A stretch of DNA of 52,747 nucleotides, taken from positions 1 to 52,747 of the forward strand of contig UQWP01000016.1 of NCBI GenBank assembly GCA_900544825.1. The letters run 5' to 3'. Shown piece after piece: positions 1-8,674 of the stretch (positions within the stretch are counted from its first letter, which is position 1; every line of letters starts with the position of its first letter). The translations under genes were made by a program, and so were the position numbers. A model generated the notes under the pieces. That model worked only from the letters and a program-made list of their open reading frames with translations, made no database searches and was not told the origin of the DNA. The DNA is from an uncultured Prevotella sp. (GTDB lineage: Bacteria; Bacteroidota; Bacteroidia; Bacteroidales; Bacteroidaceae).

Positions 1-122
1 GGCTCGTTAGGGACTTGCACCCATTAGACAACACACATGCTAGTCAAACAAAAAGGGAAGCACCGAAACGATACTTTCCCCATAGATTGAATTAGTTATA
101 TAATCATCTGTCTCGCGACATC

Positions 123-1286
123 TTATTCAATGTATGAAATCTTGCAGGCTGAGTCGAAGAACATCGCGCAAGAACCTACGCCAGTCTTATACTCATGCAG
201 CTTCTGACCAGTGCTGTCATACTCCACTACATAGCCGTTACCATTATAATCGGCATAGCCACTATCGCCCAATCTATAAGAGAGCACGAAGATATGACCG
301 TTCAATGGGTCGACGAAGATTCCGCATGGGCTCACAGGCATCTCAGAGAGTGTCAGCGCCTGTGGTTGTGTACTTCCAGCTACGAACACACTCACGCTAG
401 GAGTTCCGCCATAAGGTGCATTGAGTACAAAGAAATAAGGACGAACCACCTCCACACTCGTACGTGCTGTTGTTGCAGCACCTGTGGTTACGCATGCAGC
501 ATAGTTGCCATCTGCCACCTTCTGTGACGTGCCCTGGGCGAATTCCACGATGCGCAGGGCATTCTCGCCATAAGCATTCCAAGAAGCATCATAATACTGG
601 TTGTCGAGAACATACAAAAGACCAGCAGCATAATAGATACCGGTAGGATTGTTCACGCCCTCGATATTTTTAGTCTCTACATTGTCGTTGGAAAGATTGA
701 TGCAAGAGATGTTTCCACCACCAGCAGCATAGTTGCTGTTGGCAACGTAAATATTGCCTTTACCGATGACCAAGCCCTCAGGATAGCTGCCCACCTGCCA
801 CTTCTTCTGAAGAGCAAAATCTGTGGTGTCCACAGCTGCTACATAGCCACCGTATGTAGTGAAATATACCTTGCCACCATCTGCGATGATATGGCGAGGC
901 TCAACACCCTCGGCATTGCCCAGTAACTCTGTGGTCTTGATTTGTTTGATACTCTGCTTGGTTTTCTTGTCGATTACCTCGATGGTGTTGCTCTGGTCTA
1001 CGGCAAGATAAATCTTGTTGCCATATACGATGCCGTCGTTGGCAGTATTACCGAGCGGACGACCATTAGCCGCCTTAAAAACATTCTGTGTGGCTGTGCT
1101 TGAAGCATAGTCGATGGCAGTGAGAGAGCTCTCGATATTGCTACGCATGTTACCTGAATTCACGACGTAAGCGCCCGTACTATACACCTGGAGATAAGTC
1201 TCAGGACCATCGTTGTCGTCGCTACATGATGTCATCACTGCTGTGCCCATCAAGAGCACCGCCAAACCTAATAAATACTTTTTCAT
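123..1286 (-). CDS. btuG: BtuG-like surface lipoprotein (cobalamin-binding beta-propeller)
   Basis: 387 aa. The N-terminus is a lipoprotein signal ending in TSC (Cys21), followed by SDDND; an acidic stretch just after the lipidated Cys is typical of the surface-export signal of Bacteroidota lipoproteins. The rest consists of repeated YncE/DUF5074-type beta-propeller blades (phrases such as KIYLAVDQSNTIEVID and VYFTTYGGYVAAVD). In Bacteroides, BtuG is a propeller lipoprotein that sits on BtuB and captures cobalamin with very high affinity. This gene lies 54 bp downstream of a btuB-like receptor under a cobalamin riboswitch, so the same role is inferred. The pair is probably one transcript. It could in principle bind another corrinoid. 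Confidence 0.82.
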   Translation of the reverse strand: MKKYLLGLAVLLMGTAVMTSCSDDNDGPETYLQVYSTGAYVVNSGNMRSNIESSLTAIDYASSTATQNVFKAANGRPLGNTANDGIVYGNKIYLAVDQSNTIEVIDKKTKQSIKQIKTTELLGNAEGVEPRHIIADGGKVYFTTYGGYVAAVDTTDFALQKKWQVGSYPEGLVIGKGNIYVANSNYAAGGGNISCINLSNDNVETKNIEGVNNPTGIYYAAGLLYVLDNQYYDASWNAYGENALRIVEFAQGTSQKVADGNYAACVTTGAATTARTSVEVVRPYFFVLNAPYGGTPSVSVFVAGSTQPQALTLSEMPVSPCGIFVDPLNGHIFVLSYRLGDSGYADYNGNGYVVEYDSTGQKLHEYKTGVGSCAMFFDSACKISYIE

Positions 1287-1340
1287 TTTCTTCTTCTGTT
1301 TATATTTGAATCTAATTTGTTATTATCTAATTGTCATTAT

Positions 1341-3446
1341 CTAGAAGTTATATCCGATGCTTAACATCCAGCTGCGGCGAGGCATCGGATAATGCCCCAC
1401 GAGTTCATACTGCTTTGCCAGCAGGTTTTTCACATCCATCCTGACCTTCACGCCCCGCAGGGATTTTCCCAAAAGACTCAGATCATCCAGCTGGCGATAG
1501 AGCGTCAGCCCCATGTCCCAGTAGCCATCCACTTCGGTGCCGTCATAGTGCTCGTTATTGGCCCATCGCTTGCTCATTCCCTGTCCATGGAGCGAGACAT
1601 TCACCCAGGGATTCTCCCATCCCAAAGCCATACTGCCCGAGTGTAGGGGGATATAGGCTACTTGATTGCCATAATATTTGGACGAGCGGTCGGTATGATT
1701 CACCACGTGCTGGTAGCTATACGATCCCAGCAGCGAGAGCTGCTGCCCCGGAGCCATCTGCCAGTTGCCACGCAAGGAGGCATCCACGCCAACGACATCG
1801 ACCCGTGCCAAGTTCACAGTACGCCAAACGAACATATTGTAAGGAACGCCCACAATCTTGTCGGTCACCCGATTGCAATAGCCGTCCAGCGTAGCTTGAA
1901 CATCCCATCCCTTGTAACGCAGGGATTCGCCGTTTCCCCCATCTCCCGAAGAAGTCTTTTTCCACGTAAGCCCGACATTCAACTGTCTGGTTTTCTCAGG
2001 CTTCAGATCAGAACTTCCATAATGGAAGAAATAGTTCTCGTTGAAAGTAGGAACCCGGAAGATATCCTTGTACGAAGCCCTGAGATAGAGCTCATCGCTG
2101 GCAGTACCATTCCCCAGGAGCCGATAAGAAAGCGAAAGCGATGGCGAAAGCCGGCGTGCATCCTTAGCTGCCTGTCCTGCTTGGGTAGGATTGGTACTGC
2201 CTGGCTGAGTCTCTATCTTGCGCCCCACGCTGTTGAGGTAAACCGAAGCCAGCATTCTGGCAAGAGCCACCCATCTTCCCTTCGCATATCGGGCAGAGAG
2301 CGACTGCAGAATGCCATGTCGATGAGGTCGCAGGTCGGTGGAGAGGGTGCTGTTGAGCGAGTTCATCATCCAGTCGGCGGAGTAATCCACCGCCCAGCCA
2401 TCCCCCGGCATCCACATCAGTGCTGCCGAAGTATAATATTCCCTCTGCCAGTAGGTGGCATCATTGCGTCGATTTGCCACGAGCGTGTCCTGATAGGCAG
2501 AGCTCGCCCAGTTCATCTTGGCTTGCACCTTCAGCATCCAATGGTCATCGAGGCTTCTGGCTTGCCATCTTGCCTGGGCAAAGGCGTTGCGGTCGTGCAA
2601 CTGCTCGGCAGTTACATTGGTGTAATATCTCACGATGCCTGGCAACTGCCGGTCGTTGTCATAATAATAGAGCTTTGCCCACAATTGGCTCCGGCTCATG
2701 CCGTCGGCTCGCCTGCCCATCATCCAGTGCATATTCAGTTCGCCATGTCCCGAGTTCATCCTACTGTTGGTTCGCCGCTCATGGGTGGTATATTTACCGT
2801 TGCACAAGATGAAGGGATAGTCGTTGTCGGCATAGGTATATTCACCCATCGCCTGGAGGGTGAACCTATCTGACAATCTCTGCACATAGCGCAGATAAGG
2901 CGAGACGTATCCGAAGGACCCCATCTGCAACTGAGTAGAGAGGTGAGGCTGACTGTCGATGGGAATCTCGCTCATCGTTTCGATGGCGAGCAAAGCAGCC
3001 ACCGAGGCTTGCCGGGCCGAGATGAAGATGTCGTCGTTGTCGCCAATGGTGAGTCGCAAAGTCTGCACTTGGTCGAGCGAATAACGGGACACATCAATTT
3101 CTCCGCCCTGACATTCGCTGAGCAGCACACCATCGTAACTCACTCCCGTATGTCCCGCTCCGAATCCACGTACAGCTACCGTCTTCATTCCTCCAGCCCC
3201 GCCATAGTCGCGCAGATTGATGCCTGGCATTCGGTGCAAGGCATCGGCCATATCCGTAACGCCGAGCTTCAACATATCCCCTTTGTCCAAAAGCTGGAGA
3301 GGCGATGTGCTCGTAAGTATCCGGTGCTGCCGGGCATTCACTTTTACTTCCTGCAAGTGCTCAGTACGAATGGAATCTTGCCCCATACCCACCTGTGCGT
3401 ACAACAGTAGCAAGCCACCGAGACAAATTTTCCTCAATGCCTTCAT
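1341..3446 (-). CDS. btuB: TonB-dependent cobalamin receptor (BtuB-like)
   Basis: 701 aa. A signal peptide (about residues 1-22) is followed directly by a TonB plug domain (roughly 30-160, with LQEVKVNARQHR, MADALHRMPGINLRDYGGAG and VRGFGAGHTGVSYDGV) and a 22-strand-type barrel that ends in an aromatic residue (IGYNF). There is no N-terminal carboxypeptidase-like domain, so it is not a SusC-type receptor. It would import cobalamin or a related corrinoid across the outer membrane using TonB energy. The assignment rests on the cobalamin riboswitch in its leader and on the BtuG-like gene just downstream. The substrate is inferred from context, the receptor class from sequence. Confidence 0.88.
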   Translation of the reverse strand: MKALRKICLGGLLLLYAQVGMGQDSIRTEHLQEVKVNARQHRILTSTSPLQLLDKGDMLKLGVTDMADALHRMPGINLRDYGGAGGMKTVAVRGFGAGHTGVSYDGVLLSECQGGEIDVSRYSLDQVQTLRLTIGDNDDIFISARQASVAALLAIETMSEIPIDSQPHLSTQLQMGSFGYVSPYLRYVQRLSDRFTLQAMGEYTYADNDYPFILCNGKYTTHERRTNSRMNSGHGELNMHWMMGRRADGMSRSQLWAKLYYYDNDRQLPGIVRYYTNVTAEQLHDRNAFAQARWQARSLDDHWMLKVQAKMNWASSAYQDTLVANRRNDATYWQREYYTSAALMWMPGDGWAVDYSADWMMNSLNSTLSTDLRPHRHGILQSLSARYAKGRWVALARMLASVYLNSVGRKIETQPGSTNPTQAGQAAKDARRLSPSLSLSYRLLGNGTASDELYLRASYKDIFRVPTFNENYFFHYGSSDLKPEKTRQLNVGLTWKKTSSGDGGNGESLRYKGWDVQATLDGYCNRVTDKIVGVPYNMFVWRTVNLARVDVVGVDASLRGNWQMAPGQQLSLLGSYSYQHVVNHTDRSSKYYGNQVAYIPLHSGSMALGWENPWVNVSLHGQGMSKRWANNEHYDGTEVDGYWDMGLTLYRQLDDLSLLGKSLRGVKVRMDVKNLLAKQYELVGHYPMPRRSWMLSIGYNF

Positions 3447-3565
3447 TCTTTCTATCTTTTATATTATGTATCTATGTCTCCATCCCGAACCCATCCCACG
3501 GGGTTGGATAGAATCATCGGAATCTCTTATCCTAAAGACACTCTTTCATCATATTATTTCCGATG

Positions 3566-3785
3566 GCAACGGCAGGTCTTCTGACTCGCATCCTCCCAGC
3601 ATCTCACTCTATGTTACCATAAAAAGATGCAAAACTCATGGCAAGCGGTCTTCCCGAAAAAATGTCAGTGACCATCGTGCTTGCCGCAATAAGACGCTTA
3701 CAGCAGCGGGACTGTCCGGGCTTCTCACCCGATTCCCTTTTAATCACTACGCACACATCCCGATGGGTGTTTTCTACCCCAAGAC
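3566..3785 (-). promoter_or_regulatory. Cobalamin (AdoCbl-type) riboswitch
   Basis: Read on the minus strand, 3571-3587 is GAGTCAGAAGACCTGCC, a match to the B12 box. Further 5', 3701-3720 reads CCCGGACAGTCCCGCTGCTG and is preceded by GGGAATCGGGTGAGAAG, the conserved core around the P4-P5 region. The element sits between the btuB promoter (3834-3842) and the btuB start (3446), as expected for cobalamin-repressed expression. Outer boundaries are approximate. Confidence 0.93.
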
Positions 3786-3833
3786 TTCATCGCTCCTACG
3801 GCGGTGCGACGTGGCAGTGAACCAATTGCGGGT

Positions 3834-3842
3834 GCAAAGTTA
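3834..3842 (-). promoter_or_regulatory. Promoter -7 box for btuB leader
   Basis: The minus strand reads TAACTTTGC, matching the Bacteroidota -7 consensus TAnnTTTG. It places the transcript start just upstream of the riboswitch. It is nearly back to back with the ettA promoter. Confidence 0.6.
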
Positions 3843-3884
3843 CGACAAAAAAATGAATTTTCGGACAACTTCATGCCGATTTTA

Positions 3885-3917
3885 TTTGGTAATATGCGAT
3901 TTTCTTCCTATATTTGC
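3885..3917 (+). promoter_or_regulatory. Promoter for ettA
   Basis: TTTG (3885-3888) is followed, after 20 bases, by TATATTTGC (3909-3917), the -33/-7 arrangement of Bacteroidota sigma-ABfr promoters. The ettA start codon is 55 bp downstream. Confidence 0.65.
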
Positions 3918-3971
3918 AAAAAATTATAATATCAACCCTTTTCGAAATCATAAATACACATTAATATATAT

Positions 3972-5669
3972 ATGGCAACAGTTGACGACAAGAAGATCAT
4001 CTTCTCAATGGTGGGCGTATCCAAGATTATCCCACAAAACCAGAAACAGATTCTGAAGAACATCTACCTATCGTTCTTCTACGGAGCAAAAATCGGTATC
4101 ATCGGTTTGAACGGTGCCGGTAAATCTACGTTGATGAAAATCATCGCAGGACTTGAGCAACCTACCCAGGGTGAGGTGGTTTGGAGCCCAGGCTACTCTG
4201 TGGGCTACTTGCCTCAGGATCCTCCACTCGACGAGAACAAGACCGTGAAGGAAAACGTGATGGAGGGTGTGCAGAAAATCTATGATGCACTCGCAGAATA
4301 CGAGGACATCAACAATAAGTTCGGTCTCGAAGAATATTACGGAGACCCTGATAAGATGGACAAGCTGATGCAGCGTCAGGCTGAGGTGCAGGATATCATT
4401 GATGCTACCGATGCCTGGAACATCGACTCCAAGCTGGAGCGTGCGATGGCAGCCCTGCACTGTCCTCCTGGCGATTGGCCTGTTACCAATCTCTCGGGTG
4501 GTGAGCGCCGCCGCGTGGCTCTCTGCCGCCTGCTCCTGCAGAAGCCGGATGTACTCCTGCTCGATGAGCCTACCAACCACCTGGATGCTGAGAGCATCGA
4601 CTGGCTGGAGCAGCACCTGCAGCAGTATGAGGGAACCGTCATCGCCGTAACCCACGACCGCTACTTCCTCGACGACGTGAGCGAGTGGATTCTGGAGTTG
4701 GACCGTGGCGAGGGTATTCCATGGAAGGGCAACTACTCTTCATGGCTCGACCAGAAGACCAAGCGAATGATTCAGGAGGAGAAGACTGCCTCTAAGCGCC
4801 GCAAGACATTGGAGCGCGAGTTGGAATGGGTTCGCATGGCGCCTAAGGCCCGTCAGGCTAAGGGTAAGGCTCGTCTGAACTCTTACGAGCAGATGCTCAA
4901 CCAGGAGCAGAAGGAGCGCGAGGAGAAGCTGGAAATCTTCATCCCTAACGGTCCTCGTCTGGGCAACAAGGTGATTGAGGCTCAGCATGTGAAGAAGGCG
5001 TTCGGCGAGAAGGTTCTCTTCAACGACCTCAACTTCATGCTTCCTCCTAACGGCATCGTAGGTGTGATTGGTCCTAACGGAGCCGGCAAGACTACCCTCT
5101 TCCGCCTCATCATGGGATTGGAGCAGGCTGATGGCGGCACATTCGAGGTGGGTGAGACCGTGAAGCTGGCTTATGTTGACCAACAGCACAAGGACATCGA
5201 CCCTCAGAAGACTGTTTACGAGGTGATTTCGCAGGGCAACGAGACCTTGCGTCTGGGTGGCAGAGACGTGAATGCGCGTGCTTACATCAGCCGCTTCAAC
5301 TTCTCGGGCACCGACCAGAGCAAGCTCTGCAGCGTTCTCTCGGGTGGTGAGCGCAACCGTCTGCAGTTGGCTTTGGCATTGAAGCAGGAGGGAAATGTAC
5401 TGCTCCTCGATGAGCCTACCAACGATATCGACGTGAACACGCTGCGTGCTTTGGAGGAAGGTTTGGAAGCATTTGCAGGTTGTGCGGTGGTAATCAGCCA
5501 CGACCGCTGGTTCCTCGACCGAATCTGTACCCACATTCTTGCCTTCGAGGGCAATGGTGAGGTCTTCTTCTTCGAGGGCAGCTATTCTGAGTATGAAATC
5601 AACAAGGCTCGCCGCCTGGGCGATACAGAAATCAAAAAGGGTCGTTATCGCAAGTTGATGGAGGAATAG
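3972..5669 (+). CDS. ettA: Energy-dependent translational throttle protein EttA (ABC-F ATPase)
   Basis: 565 aa, close to the roughly 555 aa of E. coli EttA. Two ABC domains: Walker A GLNGAGKS (45-52) with LSGGERRR and LLLDEPTNHLD in the first half; GPNGAGKT, LSGGERNR and LLLDEPTNDID in the second. Between them is the ABC-F linker, rich in basic residues (KARQAKGKARLNSYEQM). There are no membrane segments, so it is a soluble protein that acts on ribosomes. EttA binds the E site and links translation to the ATP/ADP ratio. The arm after the first Walker A and the overall length favour EttA over Uup or antibiotic-resistance ABC-F proteins. It is transcribed alone and followed by strong hairpins. 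Confidence 0.93.
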   Translation: MATVDDKKIIFSMVGVSKIIPQNQKQILKNIYLSFFYGAKIGIIGLNGAGKSTLMKIIAGLEQPTQGEVVWSPGYSVGYLPQDPPLDENKTVKENVMEGVQKIYDALAEYEDINNKFGLEEYYGDPDKMDKLMQRQAEVQDIIDATDAWNIDSKLERAMAALHCPPGDWPVTNLSGGERRRVALCRLLLQKPDVLLLDEPTNHLDAESIDWLEQHLQQYEGTVIAVTHDRYFLDDVSEWILELDRGEGIPWKGNYSSWLDQKTKRMIQEEKTASKRRKTLERELEWVRMAPKARQAKGKARLNSYEQMLNQEQKEREEKLEIFIPNGPRLGNKVIEAQHVKKAFGEKVLFNDLNFMLPPNGIVGVIGPNGAGKTTLFRLIMGLEQADGGTFEVGETVKLAYVDQQHKDIDPQKTVYEVISQGNETLRLGGRDVNARAYISRFNFSGTDQSKLCSVLSGGERNRLQLALALKQEGNVLLLDEPTNDIDVNTLRALEEGLEAFAGCAVVISHDRWFLDRICTHILAFEGNGEVFFFEGSYSEYEINKARRLGDTEIKKGRYRKLMEE

Positions 5670-5700
5670 TCGTCTATTCTATGAAACTCAAATTTCGGAA

Positions 5701-5763
5701 GTAAGCTCTCATGCCCAGAAAGGGCAGAAGCTTTTGAGCTTTCAGGGCGTGCTAGAGCCACAT
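5701..5763. repeat. REP-like palindromic element, copy A
   Basis: An imperfect inverted repeat with GCCC-agaa-aGGGC and AGAAGCTTTTGAGCTTTC followed by AGGGCGTGCTAGAGCC. The same vocabulary (GTAAGCTC, AAAGCTTTT, GGGCGTG) recurs at 20499-20575 and 33700-33863 in this window. It lies in the 3' region of ettA. No transposase is adjacent. A RAYT-type dispersed repeat is plausible but not shown. Confidence 0.55.
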
Positions 5764-5791
5764 TCGAAACTTCTGCATGTAAATATAATTC

Positions 5792-5836
5792 TATCTCCTG
5801 ATTTTTCGGAGTTAACGCCCGAAAAATCAGGAGATA
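5792..5836. terminator. Strong 18-bp hairpin, probable ettA terminator
   Basis: A perfect inverted repeat: TATCTCCTGATTTTTCGG (5792-5809), a 9-nt loop, then the exact complement (5819-5836). It lies between the converging ettA and HAD genes and could stop transcription from both sides. It lacks an immediate T-run on the plus strand, so terminator function is inferred. Confidence 0.55.
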
Positions 5837-5849
5837 TAGAGGTTGTATA

Positions 5850-5935
5850 TTTTCCCTTAAGGATTTTTTTATTTATCCTTAAGGGAAAATTTATTTTTCC
5901 TTAAGGATAGGAAAATTTTTCTTTAAGGGCTTTTA
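5850..5935. repeat. Four palindromic units at exact 22-bp pitch (CCTTAAGG array)
   Basis: The TTAA centres of CCTTAAGG-type palindromes fall at 5857, 5879, 5901 and 5923, exactly 22 bp apart. The first two units face each other and form a 15-bp perfect stem (5850-5864 with 5875-5889). The last unit is degenerate (TTTCTTTAAGGGC). No gene overlaps it. Confidence 0.75.
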
Positions 5936-6021
5936 ATATCTTGATTGCTTTGTAAACTAATTGTCTCAAAAGTAAGAGAATTAAGCGAAGTTAACCCACA
6001 TACGATAGTTCTGAATAAATT

Positions 6022-6729
6022 TCAGACCAGTTCCAGGAGTTCTGCAAAATCATCAATGATGAATTCGGCAGAAGCCAACTGCTCTCGGGTTCCGTTTCCA
6101 TAGGTTACGGCACAGGCCTTGCAACCAGCATGGTGAGCCATATCCACATCGAAGTTCATATCTCCTACTACGAGGGTTTCGGCAAGAACATCCTTGATAT
6201 CTTCTGCTTCTGCTGAAGTTACGGGATTCAGAACATCTTCTACTGAAGCTCCGGGATTCTTCATTCCCTTCATCTCTCCCAAAGCCTTGAAGACCATATC
6301 GGGTGCCGGCTTCACATACTCCACATCATCGCCAGCCACAATGGAAGAGAAGATATCTTCCAGCTGCATCTGCTTCACGTATCCGTCGAGCGAACAATGG
6401 TTGCGGCTGCTAGCCACACCCAGAATATAGCCCCGACGGTGCAACTCCCGAAGGGTATCTATTACATGAGGAAAAGGCTGCACGATCATCGTCTTCTTGT
6501 TATCCAGGAAAATTTCGCGATAGGTTGCCGCACATTCCATACCTTCCTCAACACTCATTCCGAAGAGCGAAACGAAGGCCTCATCCAGTCTTAAACCGAT
6601 GGTCTTGGCACAAGCCTCCTCCGATTTCACTTCCAGTTTTCTTGCACGCATCGTATCCTGCAGGGTCTTCACAATGAGACTCTGCGAATCGCCGATGGTT
6701 CCATCAAAATCAAAAATTATATACTTCAT
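6022..6729 (-). CDS. HAD-superfamily hydrolase, phosphoglycolate-phosphatase-like
   Basis: 235 aa. The start is set at the Met that begins MKYIIFDFDGT; an upstream in-frame Met would add ten residues that lie over the promoter. Motif I is DFDGT (nucleophile Asp7, acid Asp9), motif II is GVASSRNH, and motif III/IV is KPAPDMVFKAL followed by VVGDMNFDVDMAHHAG. An alpha-helical cap of the Gph/beta-phosphoglucomutase type lies between motifs I and II. It is probably a cytosolic phosphatase acting on small sugar phosphates or phosphoglycolate. The substrate cannot be told from sequence. Its own promoter lies just upstream, so it is probably separate from the glycerate kinase gene before it. Confidence 0.8.
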   Translation of the reverse strand: MKYIIFDFDGTIGDSQSLIVKTLQDTMRARKLEVKSEEACAKTIGLRLDEAFVSLFGMSVEEGMECAATYREIFLDNKKTMIVQPFPHVIDTLRELHRRGYILGVASSRNHCSLDGYVKQMQLEDIFSSIVAGDDVEYVKPAPDMVFKALGEMKGMKNPGASVEDVLNPVTSAEAEDIKDVLAETLVVGDMNFDVDMAHHAGCKACAVTYGNGTREQLASAEFIIDDFAELLELV

Positions 6730-6756
6730 TATTCTTATCTTATTTGAAAACGAGCA

Positions 6757-6764
6757 CAAAGGTA
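6757..6764 (-). promoter_or_regulatory. Promoter -7 box for the HAD gene
   Basis: The minus strand reads TACCTTTG, a perfect TAnnTTTG, in the short gap between the glycerate kinase stop (6781) and the HAD start (6729). It also argues for the shorter HAD start. Confidence 0.5.
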
Positions 6765-6780
6765 CGGATAATTACTGAAA

Positions 6781-7914
6781 CTACAAAGCAAATTGCTCAC
6801 GAATCGCCCTTACGAGATTATGACAAGCCACTTCTGGTTTCATCGCCTCTTCCAAAAGCATGCTATCCGGAGTAACCTGAATAACTCTATCGAACCCTGC
6901 ATCCAGCATCGCCTGCCTATCGCTCACGCCGCCCGACACGAGCCACACAAGGGGGAATGAAGATTCCGGGGATTTGCAATCCCGGGCAAGCTGCGAGCAA
7001 GCAACATGGCTTTTATCCGATTCCTTACACTTCAGAACATGCTCCAATATGCGCTGCGGCAATTTCCCCATCAAAGTCTGACGGTCGCTATGTCCCTCGC
7101 CCGTAATCACGAAATCAGCATTCTGAATGAGCGCATCAAAACCTATCTCATCTAAAAGAAGCTCTGCCCCAGGACGAGCCTCGGCATTGAAAAATTGCAG
7201 GAAAGCATAGCCCAAACCTCCGGCAGCACCAGCTCCAGGAGCCTCACTCCTATCATATCCGAAATGCTTGGCGCTTACCTCGGCAAACTTCCTTGCCCTA
7301 TCATCCAGCATCAGCACCATCTTAGCATCGGCTCCCTTCTGAGGCGCAAAGACATAAGCCGCCCCGTTTTCACCGCAAAGCGGATTGGTAACATCCGAAG
7401 CCAGTACAAAACTGCAGTCCTGTCGGATTTTCTTCCAGTCGTCGCCCATCGCCTTGAGCATTCCGATGCCGCAATCAGATGTAGCGCTGCCGCCCAAGCC
7501 CACGATGAAATGGCGCACGCCCCGGCGATAAGCATTCATAATCATCTCGCCCACGCCCCAGGAAGTAGCCTTCATCGGGTTGCGCTGTTCAGGCTCAATC
7601 AGAGCCAGTCCGGCGGTCTGCGCAATCTCGATAATCGCCGTATCATCCACGATTCCGTATTCCGCCTCAATCCATCGCATCAGCGCATCATGGGCATGAA
7701 TCCTCACTCGTTCTCCCTTCATCGCCGAGAGAAAAGCATCGAGCATTCCTTCTCCCCCATCACTCATTGCCAGGGTAATGATTTCGGAAGCAGCATCATC
7801 GTCCGCATTCCATTCCTTCACTCCCGAAGCAATCGCCTCGTTCACCTCCCTGCTCGAAAGGCAACCCTTATAAGAGTCGCAAGCTATTATTATCTTCTTT
7901 TTAACAGTTTTCAT
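6781..7914 (-). CDS. Glycerate kinase (GarK/GlxK family)
   Basis: 377 aa, the usual length for the family. It begins IIIACDSYKGCLSSREVNEAI, the glycerate kinase signature at the N-terminus, followed by AMSDGGEGMLDAF, GLGGSATSDCGIGMLKAMG and GAGAAGGLGYA, all typical of this fold. The C-terminal part has VITGEGHSDRQTLMGK. It phosphorylates D-glycerate to 2- or 3-phosphoglycerate in the cytosol; the product cannot be told from the sequence. A stretch near residues 296-320 (KCKESDKSHVACSQLARDC) looks like an insertion relative to typical members. It follows the response-regulator gene by 6 bp and is probably co-transcribed with it, which is an unusual partnership. Confidence 0.9.
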   Translation of the reverse strand: MKTVKKKIIIACDSYKGCLSSREVNEAIASGVKEWNADDDAASEIITLAMSDGGEGMLDAFLSAMKGERVRIHAHDALMRWIEAEYGIVDDTAIIEIAQTAGLALIEPEQRNPMKATSWGVGEMIMNAYRRGVRHFIVGLGGSATSDCGIGMLKAMGDDWKKIRQDCSFVLASDVTNPLCGENGAAYVFAPQKGADAKMVLMLDDRARKFAEVSAKHFGYDRSEAPGAGAAGGLGYAFLQFFNAEARPGAELLLDEIGFDALIQNADFVITGEGHSDRQTLMGKLPQRILEHVLKCKESDKSHVACSQLARDCKSPESSFPLVWLVSGGVSDRQAMLDAGFDRVIQVTPDSMLLEEAMKPEVACHNLVRAIREQFAL

Positions 7915-7920
7915 TTTTCT

Positions 7921-8652
7921 CTAATAAATCATTTTATACCCAATTCCCCTCACATTGATGATTCTGATATTTTCATCGGCAGATAACTTGTGGCGGAGCT
8001 TGGTGATGAAAACATGGAGACTGCGGGAATTGAAGAAGCTGTCATCGCCCCAGAGTTTCAGGAGAATATCCTTGCTCTCTACCACTTGATTCTTGCTCTC
8101 CACAAGCATGCGAAGGATTTCGGATTCACGATGTGACAGTTCTGTATCCTTACCTTCCAACTGCAGAATCTGACTAGTAACATTCAGGCTATAACGACCG
8201 ATGGAGAGCCATTGGTCAGCAGCATCCGGATTATCTAGAGAAACATTCCCTCCTTCCTGTTCTTCAGAAGAAATATTTCCTACAGAAGCCCGATGACAAA
8301 GCGACTTGATACGGACGATGAGTTCCTGGATGGCAAACGGCTTCTTCAGATAATCATTGCCACCCAATTCAAATCCCTCTACCACATCATTCACCGCCGA
8401 ACGAGCCGTGAGGAAAAGCACAGGAGTACGGGAATCCGTCTTGCGGATACGGCGCACCATCTCGAAACCGTCCATTTTGGGCATCATTACATCCGCTACC
8501 AGCACATCAGGCTTCTGTTCTGCAAACATACGAAACCCCTCTTCGCCATCATGCGCCGTGCGCATCTCGAAGCCCTGCGCCTCCAAGGTGTCGCTCAGAA
8601 TCATCGCCAAGGATGCTTCGTCTTCTACTAGTAATACTTTTATCTTATTCAT
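7921..8652 (-). CDS. rprY: OmpR-family response regulator (RprY-like)
   Basis: 243 aa. The receiver domain (1-120) has acidic pocket residues at 11-12, phospho-acceptor Asp54 (LVADVMMPKMDG), Thr82 (LTARS) and Lys104 (YLKKPF). A linker of about 25 residues leads to a winged-helix Trans_reg_C domain (about 150-243, with LSHRESEILRMLVESKNQVVESKDILLKLWG and the ending RGIGYKM). It lies 22 bp after the histidine kinase gene, so they form a cognate pair. The arrangement and length fit RprX/RprY of Bacteroides; the symbol is by similarity of type and is not proven. Confidence 0.88.
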   Translation of the reverse strand: MNKIKVLLVEDEASLAMILSDTLEAQGFEMRTAHDGEEGFRMFAEQKPDVLVADVMMPKMDGFEMVRRIRKTDSRTPVLFLTARSAVNDVVEGFELGGNDYLKKPFAIQELIVRIKSLCHRASVGNISSEEQEGGNVSLDNPDAADQWLSIGRYSLNVTSQILQLEGKDTELSHRESEILRMLVESKNQVVESKDILLKLWGDDSFFNSRSLHVFITKLRHKLSADENIRIINVRGIGYKMIY

Positions 8653-8674
8653 TGCTTCTTTTTTACTTTTAAGA

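Noticed and set aside
3..95. 30-codon frame at the window start
   Set aside because: It has no start within the window and no recognised sequence. It could be the end of a gene cut by the window edge, so nothing is claimed.
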